The position numbers were made by a program, and so were the translations under genes. Below the pieces are notes generated by a model. It was not told the DNA's origin. It made no database searches and saw only the letters and a list, made by a program, of their open reading frames with translations. This document shows positions 1 to 10,391 of a stretch of 64,000 nt of DNA, in pieces. The first letter of the stretch is position 1, and every line of letters starts with the position of its first letter. The stretch comes from Spiroplasma_E sp902809815 (GTDB lineage: Bacteria > Bacillota_I > Bacilli_A > Mycoplasmatales > VBWQ01), in the NCBI RefSeq assembly GCF_964030925.1, contig NZ_OZ034992.1, positions 1,612,001 to 1,676,000 of the forward strand, read 5' to 3'.

Positions 1-973
1 GTTTAACTTCATATTCAATATTATGACTAACTCCTAAAACACTAAAAGCCAAATATTTATCGTGTAATAAAATATCACCCTCTTTAATTTGCAAATTACC
101 TTCTGGGTATGATTTAGGTGAAATATTTAAAGATGGTTTTTTTAAAACATCGGCACTAAAAGTAATTAAGGGTTGACCCAATTCTAACATTACTAAATGA
201 ATAATATCTTCTGATAAAGTTTTGGGTACAATATTTGCAAGTTGTAGTGTTCTTCTAATTCAAATTGGTGTTATTACAGATTTATCATCAAATTCAATCT
301 TTAATGTTGCTAAAGCTTGAATTTTACCATTAAGAACACTAACTTGATTTTTATTATCAAATTTTCCTATACTACTAACTTCCATGTTTTTTAAAGGAAT
401 TTTAAAATAACCGCTTAATTCTCTAGCAATACTATAAATCCCCAAACAATCACTACGATTTACTGTTAAATCAATAAAAAAAATTGTATCATCTAAATTT
501 AAATATTGTAATGGATTAATATTACCAACCATTGCATCATCTGGTAAATGAATAATACCACTTAATTCTGCTTTATTCTGAACAATACCGCTTAATCCTA
601 ATTCTGTTAATGAACAAAGCATTCCTGAAGAAACAACGTCTTGAATTGTTCTTTCAACAATAGTAAGACCATTACCTAAAGTACTTCCTATCCTTGCTAC
701 AACAACTTTAATACCAATAACTACATTTGCTGCACCACAAACTATAGTTAACATTTCAGTGCCTACTGTTACTTCACAAATATTTAATTTATTTGATTTA
801 GGATGTTTAGTAATTTTAGTAATTTGACCAACAACTAAGTTTGTATTACTGAACATTAAATTTTTTACTTGATCAACCTCAAAACCTAAACTATTTAAAG
901 CATCAACGATTTCATAATCTTTAATGCTATTAATATTCAATCACTGCGAAATGATTTTACGTGAAACTATCAT
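1..973 (-). CDS. pheT: Phenylalanine--tRNA ligase beta subunit (partial, C-terminus outside window)
   Basis: This is the beta subunit of the alpha2-beta2 phenylalanyl-tRNA synthetase, which charges tRNA-Phe in the cytoplasm. About 324 N-terminal residues are present; the gene runs off the left edge. The N-terminus (MIVSRKIISQWL) leads into a tRNA-binding EMAP/OB-like domain (VVGQITKITKHPKSNKLNIC, then IVCGAANV) at about residues 40-150, as in bacterial PheT. Two in-frame UGA codons are read as Trp. The ATG at 973 lies 24 bases after the pheS stop, so the two are co-transcribed. The identity is firm from domain order and the pheS neighbour. Confidence 0.95.
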
Positions 974-997
974 TTTATTTTATACTCCTTTTAATTT

Positions 998-2062
998 TTA
1001 AAATTGTTTTAAGAATCGAAAATCATTATTATAAAATAATCTGATATCGTCAATGCCATATTTAATCATAGTAATTCTTTCAATGCCTACACCAAAGGCA
1101 AAACCTGCTGTTGTTTCATCTAAACCAGCAGCAATAAAAACATTTGGATGAATCATACCAGCACCTAAAACTTCAATTCAACCAGTATACTTACATAATG
1201 AACAACCTTCTGTATTACATTTTGGGCAACTTACATCTACTTCAACTGAAGGCTCCGTAAATGGGAAATAACTAGGACGTAATCTTGTTTTAGTTTCCAT
1301 GCCAAAAAATTGCTGACAAAAATAATTTAATGTTCATTTTAAATTTGCAAAAGTAATATTAGATCCAACTAAAAACCCATCAACTTGCATAAATTGGTGA
1401 GAATGAGTAACATCATCATCATCTTTTCGATAAACATTTCCTAAACTAATAATAGCCGTGGTTTCTTTTGAATTTTTATCTTGCTCGCTAAGAATGCGTG
1501 CAGTCATATTTGTAGCGTGTGTTCTTAATAATCAACGATTAAGTTTGTCATTATTATTTTCAAGATAAAAAGTATCTTGCATATCTCTTGCTGGATGATC
1601 AAATGGTAAATTTAAGCGATTAAAATTATATTCTTCATTTTCTACTTCATTACCACTAATGATTTGATAACCCAAATTTTTAAAAATTTCAGATATTTCG
1701 GTAACAGTTTTTAATAAAGGATTGGTGTGACCAATATTAAAATCAATACCCGGTAGTGTTAAATCAATTTCTGAAGATTTAAGACGCTCATTAATGTTAT
1801 CTTTCTCAATTTCATTAAATTTTTTTATTATATATTCATTAATTTCTTTTTTTAATTTATTAGCTGCTTGACCAATTTCAATTCTAAAATTATGAGGAAA
1901 CTTTTCTAAAGATTTTAATATATTATTAATATCCGAATTTTTACCTAAATATTGTGATTTTAAAACTTGCAATTTATGTAAATCAGCAACTTCATCAATA
2001 TTATTAAATGCTTGCTGTCTAATAATTTCTAATCTTTTTTTTAAATCGTTAACCGCTAACAT
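998..2062 (-). CDS. pheS: Phenylalanine--tRNA ligase alpha subunit
   Basis: Catalytic alpha subunit of phenylalanyl-tRNA synthetase (class II), 354 aa, the usual length. An N-terminal coiled-coil arm (about residues 1-90) precedes the catalytic core, with the motif HPARDMQDTFYL, the motif-2-like FPFTEPSVEVDV, a GWIEVLGAGM segment and the motif-3 region GFAFGVGIERITMIKYGI near the C-terminus. Several in-frame UGA codons encode Trp. A strong GGAGGAAT ribosome binding site precedes the ATG at 2062. It is followed after 24 bases by pheT and preceded by a tRNA/rRNA methyltransferase gene on the same strand. Confidence 0.97.
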
Positions 2063-2126
2063 TCTATTCCTCCATTAATTTATTAATATGTATAATTAAA
2101 TTTTTATAATTCAAAATAAGTATAAT

Positions 2127-2906
2127 TTATTTTAATATATTACTAGTAAATAAGCAATACGTTACTATTGCTACACTTGTTGCTAAATTTAATGATTCAA
2201 CATTAAAAGAAGTTGGAATAAAAATATTACTATTAATTTTATCTTTATACTTTTTATTAATACCTTGTCCTTCATTGCCAAATAAAAAAGCATTCTTTTG
2301 CTTAAAGGTAATTTCAGATAAATTAGTACTATTATCTTCATGTAGAAATGTACCATAAATCATATAATTTGCATTTTTTACTTTTAATAAAAATTGATCA
2401 AAATTTTCATAATACACATTAGTATAAAAAATAGCTCCTTGACTTGCACTAATTACTTTGTGATTATATAAATCAACGCTTTCATTTGATAAATATACTT
2501 CAGAAATATTAAAAGCAGTAACACTGCGTAAAATATTTCCTAAATTACCTGGATCTTGAATTGTATCAATTAGAATAATATGAGAAGAATAAAAATAATT
2601 TAAAGGTTTAACAATATTACAAACGCCAATTATTGGTTGTGGTGTTTTTTGTTGTGAAATTTTTTTAATAATCATACTATTTACAACAATAACTTCAATA
2701 TTATTACAAGTTTTTAATAAATTTGCATATTTGTCTAAATACTTCTCATCAACATATACTGCAAGTAATCTTTTTTTTAATAATGCAATACTAATTAAAT
2801 GTTCTCCTTCAATTAAAAACTTTTTTTTAACATTGCGATGTTTTCTTTCATGTAATAAAACTAATTCTTGAATTATTGGATTTTTAAGTGAGGTTATTTG
2901 TTTCAT
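2127..2906 (-). CDS. TrmH/SpoU-family RNA 2'-O-methyltransferase
   Basis: A 259-aa SpoU (SPOUT) family RNA ribose methyltransferase, which uses S-adenosylmethionine to methylate a ribose 2'-OH in tRNA or rRNA; the target cannot be read from sequence. The N-terminal substrate-binding part contains KKFLIEGEHLI (about residues 28-38). The SPOUT knot shows DTIQDPGNLGNILRSV (about residue 115), FLFGNEGQGI and the C-terminal IFIPTSFNVESLNLATSVAI. Its start overlaps the end of the upstream metallopeptidase gene by 23 bases, indicating translational coupling. It is usual for this family to sit just upstream of pheS in Firmicutes and mollicutes. Confidence 0.92.
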   Translation of the reverse strand: MKQITSLKNPIIQELVLLHERKHRNVKKKFLIEGEHLISIALLKKRLLAVYVDEKYLDKYANLLKTCNNIEVIVVNSMIIKKISQQKTPQPIIGVCNIVKPLNYFYSSHIILIDTIQDPGNLGNILRSVTAFNISEVYLSNESVDLYNHKVISASQGAIFYTNVYYENFDQFLLKVKNANYMIYGTFLHEDNSTNLSEITFKQKNAFLFGNEGQGINKKYKDKINSNIFIPTSFNVESLNLATSVAIVTYCLFTSNILK

Positions 2907-3591
2907 CCATAACTCCTTGTTTTAATATTTTTTGACAATCTTGAAAATCTGGACAATATTGAGCAACAAAATTTCAAAATGTTTTTTTATGATGAGCATG
3001 AATTATATGCGTTAACTCATGAATTATAACATAATCAATTACAGCATAATCAAAATGAATTAATTTATAATTAAGTGTAATGATTTTAGTATTTGGTTGA
3101 CAAACACCTCATTTATTTAACATCGAACGAATTTTTAGTACTGAAAACTCAATATTCATAATTTCTGATCAATATTGTAAGCGACTCATAAAAATATTTT
3201 TTGACTCTTCTTTTAAAAATTTTTGAATTTTAATTAATATTTGCTTATCATCTTGAATATTTGTGCATACTACCAAATTATTAAATTCAAAATAAATAAT
3301 GGTTTTTTTTGAATGATACTTAGTAATTAATTTATATTTTTTACTTAAAAAATAAAGATAACTGTCATTATTATTAATAACAATATTAGGTTTTAATATA
3401 GTTTTCTTTTTTAAAATTTTAGGTAAACTTTTTAAAATGAAATCTTCAATTAATTTTTCTTGCATAAAAAATGGAGCACTAATAATAATTTGATCGTTGC
3501 GCACTTTTAAATACATATGTTTTTGTTGTTTATATGTAATAATGTACTCTCATTTTGTATTATTATAATTGAAAATTTTAACATTAGTCAT
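2884..3591 (-). CDS. YgjP-like (DUF45) zinc metallopeptidase
   Basis: A 235-aa protein with the YgjP/DUF45 signature: the zinc-binding motif HELTHIIHAHH at about residues 183-193, followed by KTFWNFV, which matches the family pattern HExxH...H...FW. The preceding segment MLNKWGVCQPNTKIITLNYK also fits the family. The substrate of these predicted cytoplasmic metallopeptidases is unknown. In-frame UGA codons are read as Trp. The start is the ATG at 3591, and the 3' end overlaps the methyltransferase gene by 23 bases. Confidence 0.85.
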
Positions 3592-3626
3592 TTTAATCTC
3601 CTAAATAAAACGATCACTTATTTCCA

Positions 3627-4130
3627 TTAATAATTTTGTGATTGTCGTAAATGATTTATTTCATTTTTATAAATATAACAAGAAATAATATCTTCACTAT
3701 TAAAATTACATTTTTTACCAATTGTAAAATAAATATTTAATAATTCAAAAAAATCATTACTTGATTTTGATTTAAAAAGAGTTGTAACAAAAGCAAATAA
3801 ATCAATGAATGCAAGATTAAGATCTTGATAATTTGTTTTTTCTGAAAAACTAAAATTTTGAAAATCAATATTAAGGCTATTACCGATACTAAGAATAAAA
3901 TGAAGACTATCAATATATTCTTCAAGCATTACTGATTTTTCACTACTTGGTTTTGAACTTCAATATTTAAAACATCTTTGTTCATTTGCAAATTCACCTA
4001 ATTCAACTAAAAGTGCTAAAAATCTAGAATTTAATGTTTTAATATCGCTAACACCACGATTAATAATTATTTTTTTATCTAACTCATTTTGAAGCTGGAT
4101 AATTGTTGAAAATTGTTTTGAATTTAACAT
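3627..4130 (-). CDS. Dimeric (all-alpha) dUTP diphosphatase
   Basis: A 167-aa all-alpha NTP pyrophosphohydrolase of the dimeric dUTPase type, which hydrolyses dUTP to dUMP and keeps uracil out of DNA. The metal-binding pattern is visible: ELGEFANEQRCFKYWS at about residues 42-57 (ExxxE-like helix) and EEYIDSLHFILSIG at about residues 69-82 (second ExxxD helix). The length fits the family. It sits between the YwaF-like and YgjP-like genes with short gaps on the same strand. A generic MazG-like phosphohydrolase is the alternative, but the RCFKYWS segment favours dUTPase. Confidence 0.82.
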
Positions 4131-4161
4131 AATTAACTCACTTTCTTTTTTTAATTATTAA

Positions 4162-5022
4162 TTAAGATTTCATTATTTTTTTATCTTTTAAATTTAATTT
4201 TTTATAAAATTTTGTAATTAATGATTTTTTATCTTTATAAATAGGATTAATTTTTGTTCCTTTTTCTAAATAAAAAGGAGATAAAGTTTTTATAATAAAA
4301 ATATATGTTAAAACTAGTAATGAAATACCAACAACAGACATAAATGTAAAACGTAAAATTGGTAACCACACTGAAGTGTCTAATACTTTTTTACCAAAAC
4401 TTGCTGTATAACCAGCATTACCAATAAATAAGTAATTAGTACCAAAAGAAGTATTAAAAATAAAAACACCACTACCAAATAAAGTTAAATATAATATACT
4501 TTTTTTGATATATATTTTGTCATATTCAATATGACCATATAAATATAAAAGTAAATAAGAAAAAAGAATAATAATATGAATAAAATAATAATTTCAATAA
4601 AGAAAATGTTGTGGACCAAAAACTCATTTTGTTTTATCTGGTAATAAAAATGCCAAAATAACAGGACCAATTAAAGGAAAAGTAATATTAAATAAACTTT
4701 TATTAGGAATAATTAATAGTATACCACTAGTAATATTTAATACCGAACATAATTGAAAAGGAAAATAATCATACCATTGATAATTATCACCATTCAATCC
4801 ATGAACAATATAAAAACTAATATATAAAAGTATTTGAAAAATACCTAAACTACATTTAAAACTATAGCACTTACTTAAATTAGCATAAAACCTTTTAAAA
4901 ATAAATAAACTAATTATCAAGAATAATGATATAGATAAGCCAATTCAATAATACATACCAAATAAAGGATTAATAACTGCTTGTGGATTACCATCAAAAA
5001 ATCCAAGAAAAACAAATTGCAT
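4162..5022 (-). CDS. YwaF/TIGR02206-like integral membrane protein
   Basis: A 286-aa polytopic membrane protein with about seven hydrophobic segments, from FGMYYWIGLSISLFLIISL near the N-terminus to LRFTFMSVVGISLLVLTYIF near the C-terminus. The conserved blocks WYDYFPFQLCSVLNI, FGPQHFLYWNYYFIHIIIL and GNAGYTASF match the YwaF/TIGR02206 family. Biochemical function is not established. The C-terminal tail is strongly basic and cytoplasmic by the positive-inside rule. The start is the ATG at 5022 behind an AGAGGGGG purine tract. It is the first gene of the operon running to pheT. Confidence 0.8.
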
Positions 5023-5176
5023 AATGGCCCCCTCTTTTTTTAAATTTCTTTCTTATTTTTATACTAAGAAGCGAATTTATTTTTTAATTTTACCATTAAA
5101 TATATTATAAAATAAAGTTTGTGATAAAAAAATATTCTTTGAAATTTATATTAAATACATTTCTAAAACTTATCAT

Positions 5177-5247
5177 AATTTTATATAAATTAAAAACACT
5201 TGAAATAAATTAAATTTATTATAAGTGTTTTTAATTTATATAAAATT
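5177..5247 (-). terminator. Long perfect inverted repeat after rplT, probable bidirectional terminator
   Basis: A perfect 25-base inverted repeat (5177-5201 with 5223-5247) around a 21-base AT-rich loop, starting 10 bases after the rplT stop. The inner part reads AAAAACACTT...AAGTGTTTTT and so has an A-tract and a T-tract on either side of a GC-containing stem. This suits rho-independent termination of the infC-rpmI-rplT transcript and possibly of any opposite transcript. Confidence 0.7.
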
Positions 5248-5257
5248 TTGCAATTAA

Positions 5258-5617
5258 TTATTTTGCTAAAGCAGATTTTGATGCCAAAACTAATTTTTCA
5301 AATTCTTCTGGTTGATTAATTGATAACTCAGACAATATTTTACGATTAAGATTAATATTAACTTTATTTAAGCCATCAATAAAACGTGAATATGATAAAT
5401 CATAATTACGAACAGCTGCATTAATTCTTTGAATTCATAACTTGCGAAACTCACGTTTACAATTTTTACGATCACGATAAGCATATGCTAATGAGTTCAT
5501 TACTTGTTCATTTGCTGTACGATATAAACTATGTTTTGCTCCATAATATCCTTTTGCTGCTTTTAGTATTTTTTTACGGCGATGATTAGTTGTATAACCG
5601 CCTTTAACTCTAGCCAT
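5258..5617 (-). CDS. rplT: 50S ribosomal protein L20
   Basis: L20, 119 aa, an early 23S rRNA-binding protein of the large subunit. The N-terminus MARVKGGYTTNHRRKKILK and the segment SLAYAYRDRKNCKREFRKLW are diagnostic; the last residue quoted is a UGA Trp. It is the last gene of infC-rpmI-rplT, 16 bases after rpmI. L20 is probably also the repressor of this operon through the leader described upstream. Confidence 0.98.
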
Positions 5618-5633
5618 TTATTTTGTCACCTTC

Positions 5634-5822
5634 CTAAATTAAATCTTTTAAACGCTTATAGTCAGAAGCAGATACTTCACTTCACCCACGTAATTGACGT
5701 TTTTGTTTTGTTGTTTTATTTTGAGCTAAGTGAGAAACAAAAGCACCACTACGTATTCATTTACCACTTCCTGTTACTTTAATTCTTTTTTTTAAAGCTT
5801 TTTTTGTTTTCATTTTTGGCAT
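5634..5822 (-). CDS. rpmI: 50S ribosomal protein L35
   Basis: L35, 62 aa, a small basic large-subunit protein. The N-terminus MPKMKTKKALKKRIKVTGSG and the segment LRGWSEVSASDYKRLKDLI are typical; two Trp residues are encoded by UGA, which breaks the gene if the standard code is used. It lies 16 bases after infC behind an AGGAGGT ribosome binding site and 16 bases before rplT. Confidence 0.97.
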
Positions 5823-5838
5823 ATTTTACCTCCTATTG

Positions 5839-6381
5839 TTAATTTTCTTGATTTTTCTTTTTTGGAAAAAGATAAATAGTTTGTATATTTTTTTCTTTTT
5901 TATCAAAGTTTTTATCATAAATACAAATATCTTCTAATTCTTTATAAAATTTTGTAATTACTTCAAATCCTGCTTCAGGATTATGTAATTCACGACCACG
6001 ATATTTTAATGTAACTTTTACTTTGTTACCATTACTTAGAAATTTACGAGCCTTATTTGCCTTTGTTTTAATGTCATTGTTATCAATAACAACACTTAGT
6101 CGAATTTCTTTTTCTTCAACAATTGTTAATTTTTGTGCTTTTTTAACTTCTTTTTCCTTTTTTTGTTGTTCAAAACGATATGTATCAAATTTAAACATTT
6201 TACAAACAGGTGGTTTAGCATTTGGTGATATACATAATAGGTCATATCCTAAATCTTCTACTTTTTTTAAAGCATCATTTTTTTTCATTAAACCATAATT
6301 AGTACCATCATTACCAATTAATAAAAATTCATAAAAGGGAATATTACTATTTCATAAATTATCATTATTTTTAAAAGCCAT
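5839..6381 (-). CDS. infC: Translation initiation factor IF-3
   Basis: IF-3, 180 aa, which binds the 30S subunit, blocks premature 50S joining and checks initiator tRNA pairing. The N-domain contains VEDLGYDLLCISPNAKPPVC (about residues 47-66), followed by a lysine-rich linker and the C-domain with EIRLSVVIDNNDIKTKANKA and VKVTLKYRGREL. The ATG at 6381 is chosen because GGAGG lies 5 bases upstream. The use of ATG is notable, since infC often starts with AUU for autoregulation; control here may rest more on the L20-type leader. Confidence 0.96.
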
Positions 6382-6404
6382 ACATACCTCCTTTAATTTG
6401 CATA

Positions 6405-6506
6405 AATAAAAGTGTGCTAAAACGCACACTCACCACTACAAAACTTTATTTTAAAAATAAAAATTTAAAGCATTGAACCTATAACAACTTAGCTATCAGG
6501 TGAGCG
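6405..6506 (-). promoter_or_regulatory. L20-type ribosomal protein leader with mutually exclusive stems
   Basis: On the minus strand, CGCTCACC (6506-6499) can pair with GGTGAG (6434-6429), while the overlapping AGTGTGC/GCACACT pair (6430-6424 with 6417-6411) forms a hairpin followed by TTTTATTT. The two stems share bases and cannot both form, which is the arrangement of an attenuator. Firmicute infC-rpmI-rplT operons are known to carry L20-binding leaders (L20 leader family), so L20 binding promoting the terminator is the likely mechanism. That L20 is the ligand here is inferred from position. Confidence 0.65.
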
Positions 6507-6535
6507 TAAAAACTACTTTCTTTATGTCAAGTATT

Positions 6536-6563
6536 ATTATATTAGATTTTTAATAAATTACAA
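6536..6563 (-). promoter_or_regulatory. Promoter of infC-rpmI-rplT
   Basis: The minus strand carries TTGTAA (6563-6558), a 16-base spacer and a perfect TATAAT (6541-6536), about 30 bases before the leader stems. Both boxes are near consensus for the housekeeping sigma factor. Confidence 0.6.
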
Positions 6564-6602
6564 GATTTTTTTAATATGTTAATACATAAATTTAAATAAA
6601 AA

Positions 6603-6635
6603 TAAAAAAACTTACTATATAATTAGCCAGCAAGT
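6603..6635 (-). terminator. Rho-independent terminator after the propeller-repeat pseudogene
   Basis: The minus strand reads ACTTGCT, a 12-base loop, AGTAAGT, then TTTTTTTATTTTT. This is a 7-bp stem with one G-U pair and a U-tract, located 44 bases after the stop at 6679. Confidence 0.65.
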
Positions 6636-6950
6636 CTTTTATTTTTATTAATTTTAATACTAATTACTTATATATAACCTATCTTTTATTAAAATTTTTA
6701 ACTGTATATAAGATTCCTTGCGATCCAGCAGCATAAATTGAATCATCTGGACCAACTGCTAAAGCAAAAATATGATCATCAGTATTTTTTATTCCAGATA
6801 ATTCAGAACATAAATCTGTACCTTCTATTTTTTTATATACTTTATTGGAGTCAATACCAACAAATAAATTATTATCTCTATCAATGACTAAACGTTTAAC
6901 CTCGTGGTTTGGATTTGTTTCTAAGATTACCTCATATATTCCATTCTTTG

Positions 6951-8090
6951 GACATATTCCGTAATTAAATTTAATTAATTGTCAATAAAATTGTTTTAAA
7001 ACTATTTAGTGTTATTGAATATAGAAATAAATATTTTTTGAAAAAATAGTTTAAAAAATGAGTTTACATTTTAAACAAAAAATTGTTAATAATATTTTTA
7101 TATTACTCGATAAAAATTTAAATTTTAAAAAAATATTTTTAATATTTTTTTATTTTAATGGTTTTATTTTATTAAAAATTTCACAAAGTAAGTTAAATCT
7201 TAAGTACATAAGTCTAAATTTAGATTTTCTACATTTATTTACTAAAATTTTGAATCTTTTCAATCAAGCAAAGACATGTTCAACTTTAATTCTAATTTTA
7301 GATACAATCTTATTGTATTTTCTTTCTTGTTTAGTTAATTTTTTTAATTGGTATTATTGTATTTTTATAAATATTTTGTATACCTTGATATCCTAAATCA
7401 CCAATAATTATTGTTTTTTCTGAAAATTCAAGATTTGAATTTTTTAATATTTGAAAATCATGCACTTTACCATTATCAGCAAAAATATCAACAATTTTTT
7501 TATTAAAAAAATCATATACAATTTGAAATTTTATAGAATACATTCAACTTTTACCAGAAAAATATTCTAACTGTAGTTTTTTTTAGTTGGTCTTTCAATT
7601 TCAATCTCAGTTGAATCAATTAAATAAAATTGAAATTCATTTGAATTTTCTTGTTTTTTATCAATTTTTAATTTATATCTTTCTTTTAAAAATTGGTAAT
7701 CTTTGTGGTTACTAAGTTTATTTTCTACTCAAGTAATATTTCGAAAACAACTTGATGGGCTCATTTTAGATTTAATACTCATTTGAAAAAAAGTATAATA
7801 TTCTTTTCAGTATAATAAAGTCATCATTAATCTTTCTTCTACTGAAAGTTTATTTTTTCGACCTTTATTTTTTTCTAATTTTTCTATTTCAATTAATTTT
7901 TCTAACATTTCATTAAAATGAAAACGTTTTATACCAAAATATCTGTAAAATTCTTCATTTTTTAATTTTTTTAAATTTTCAAAAATCATTTTTATCAACA
8001 CTTTTCTAAATTTATTGTTAATAACAAAATTATAAAATAAATTTTAAAATTATTAATTGACTTTTAAAAAATTTAATTACGGAATATGTC
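6951..8090 (-). mobile_element. IS5-like insertion sequence, copy 1 (1140 bp, defective)
   Basis: The element is bounded by inverted repeats beginning GACATATTCCGTAATTA (22 bp identical at the two ends). Outside lie an extra purine and short A/T target duplications, apparently 3 bp (TTT here). It encodes orfA and orfB on the minus strand, joined in intact copies by a -1 frameshift at A-AAA-AAC. This copy has a 14-bp deletion inside orfB (near 7341) relative to the others, so it cannot make transposase. It interrupts the propeller-repeat gene. Confidence 0.95.
7150..8001 (-). pseudogene. IS5-like transposase, copy 1 (14-bp deletion)
   Basis: OrfA is open with the 8-A slippery site. OrfB loses frame after the GDLGYQGIQNIYKNTIIPIK block because 14 bp are missing, so the third catalytic residue (E in KVEHVFAWLKR) is no longer read in frame. 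Confidence 0.85.
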
Positions 8091-9209
8091 TTTTATCTTA
8101 TAAAGACGACCATTTCAAGAACCAGCAAAAACAGTATTATCCTTGTCAACTACTAAACTATCAATTTTATGTCCAACGTTTATTTGTTGAAATATTCCAA
8201 AAGTTTGACTTATTTTATCAGTTTTATAAATTATTCCACGATCATCATCACCAGCAAAAACAGAACCATCTTCACCTATTGCTAAACTATTAATATGATC
8301 ACCATTTGTTCCTTGCATTAAACTGGTGCTTCCATTTTTACTGATTTTGCATACACCAGTATCACTACCAACATAAACGGTTTCAGTATTTTTATCAAAT
8401 GTTAAAGCTCAAATTCAGTTTTTTGGTCCTGGTATTATAATTTTTTCAAAACTACGTACACCATCGTTCTTATAAACAAAACCATTATCACTACCAACAT
8501 AAACATTATCTTCATTATCAATTACTAAGGCTCTAACTGCCCAATATCCTTCTAATCCTGCCAATAAAATCTAATCCTGTTGGAGTAATCTTATAAACCT
8601 TATCTTCTTGTGCTCTAAAAATATTACCTTGTGAATCAACACCTAAAGCATAAATGTTTCCATTTGTTAATTTTTGAGAAACAAAATTAGTAATACTATA
8701 ATACAAATTAACTGTTCCTATATAATCACCTTTGCCAATAATTGTAGCAATACTAGTATCTTGTCTTTTAATATCAAAATCATTAATAGTTAATGATTTA
8801 ATTGCATGATTTGCTTCAATAATACCTATTAGTAAACTCATTTTAGATGGTGCTAAATCCTTACCACTATTAATAAGTCCTAAATTATTATTTACTATTA
8901 TATCTGCTAAGTTAATTGCACTATGTTTATTTTCTAAACGTTTTTTATTTTGCATATAATTAGTTGTAATATTAGTTTTTTCCTCAATTCTGCTTAATAA
9001 ATTAGTTAAATTTCCTGTGGTTGTTGCAAGTGTTAAAACACTTAATGTTTTTATTTTTTTTCATAAAGACCCCCTTTTTGATACTAATAATAGTTTTTTA
9101 CACTATACAATATATATTAAATCTTTTAAAATAAAAAACAAATCTTTTAATTTTCCAATTTTGTAATCTAATAAAATCGATATTTAGGTTAATCAAATAA
9201 TTAGTTACA

Positions 9210-10313
9210 CTATCTAATAGCCAATATCTTAAAATCTAATGTATCTCAATCAGTACCATTCACAATAAGTGTAATTGAATGAATTCCTGGGTAATGTTTC
9301 CTTGTACTTATATCTGCAAAACAATGTTTTTTTGCGTAAAATTTCTTCATATTTTCCTTTAAATATATCTCTGATATTTGGAATATTTTACGATTCCGTT
9401 TACCACTCGCTTTCACATAATCAATACCATATTCTAATCGTACCTTGATTGCTTTTTTTGTCTCAATCTTAAAAGAAAAAGTCATATTTTCTCCAATAGA
9501 AACAAATTCAGCACCTAAAGCAAAATCAATCACATTTACACAATCAATATTGGTAAAACCAAAGATTTTCATTACCTCCATATTGCCTTTTTTCAAAAGG
9601 GTCCTACAACCGTGCTTTACAATCCAATCAGACTGATTGTTTTTACCATATCATTCCTTTGCAATTTTTGTAACCAAGTCAGGATGTGTTTTAGAAATAT
9701 CATTTAGATTATTTGCTACACTTTTACGAACATAAAAAGACGGATCGGCTTTTAATTGTTCTAAAATTTTAAGGATTGGATATGGATTTTTTTTGAAATT
9801 TGTTAATACTTGTCCTCATGGTAATTGGGGACGACAACCTTCACTAGCAAGTCGTCGCACATGCTCATTATCATGCTTAGATCAAACAAGCATTTGCTGC
9901 ATCATACGCTTTTCATGTTTTATAATAAATTGTCTCACTGCAAATTCAGAAGATGAAAATTGTGTATACCTTTCTAATGCAGCTATTGACAAATCCCAAT
10001 GATGTTCATTTTGTCCATAGATTTCAACAAAATCTGGAAAATACATTAGTGAAAAATCATTAAATCCTACAGGATAAAGATCAATGATCTTATCAATGAT
10101 AGCAAGTGCCTGTTCATAACTGGTTGGTAAATATCTTCCTAAATTAATAGCAATTTTCCTCATACGGGCTTTCAATTCTAACTTATCTCATGTTTCATCT
10201 ATAATGTCATTGATAAACTCATCAATTTTAAATAAAGGGTATATGGTTCTAATAGTTACAGCCAGATCTTGGAGTGACTGGTAATTATACCTATTTTTTA
10301 ATAATTTTGGCAT
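9210..10313 (-). CDS. DNA alkylation repair protein (AlkC/AlkD-like HEAT-repeat glycosylase)
   Basis: A 367-aa alpha-helical-repeat protein of the DNA alkylation repair superfamily, expected to excise 3-methyladenine or similar lesions from DNA. The N-terminal two thirds is made of HEAT-like helices, including SEFAVRQFIIKHEKRMMQQM, SKHDNEHVRRLASEGCRPQL (about residue 150) and KADPSFYVRKSVANNLNDIS, the most family-typical blocks. A C-terminal beta-rich region of about 120 residues (FALGAEFVSIGENMTFSFKI, HYPGIHSITLIVNG) follows, as in longer AlkC-type members. Its codon use is slightly less AT-biased than its neighbours, compatible with acquisition by transfer. It lies between two IS-disturbed loci. 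Confidence 0.78.
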
Positions 10314-10391
10314 ACTATTTTCCTTTTAATTTTTATTAATAAAAAATTATTAATAATATTTTATCATTGTTTTTCCTTCTTTTTTATATAG

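Larger units (their letters stand above)
6679..9064 (-). pseudogene. Propeller-repeat protein, broken by an IS and a frameshift
   Basis: Remnant of a protein with repeated blades of the type VYVGSDNGFVYK, VFAGDDDRGIIYKT, VFAGSWNGRLYKIK, FVGIDSNKVYKK and IYAAGSQGILYTVK, a beta-propeller-like repeat of about 40-45 residues. The N-terminus (MKKIKTLSVLTLATTTGNL, ATG at 9064) resembles a weak signal peptide without a lipobox cysteine, so export is possible but unproven. There are two lesions: a frameshift near 8560, where the ORF ends after RIRRILGS while the blades continue in another frame, and IS copy 1 at 6951-8090. The C-terminal part ends at the stop at 6679. Function unknown. Confidence 0.8.

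Noticed and set aside
4485..4670. Short minus-strand frame inside the YwaF-like gene
   Set aside because: Alternative frame within a membrane-protein gene that is continuous when UGA is read as Trp.
7058..7396. Plus-strand frame of 112 codons inside IS copy 1
   Set aside because: It is the antisense of orfB and its downstream region, is created by the deletion in this copy and is absent from the other eight copies.
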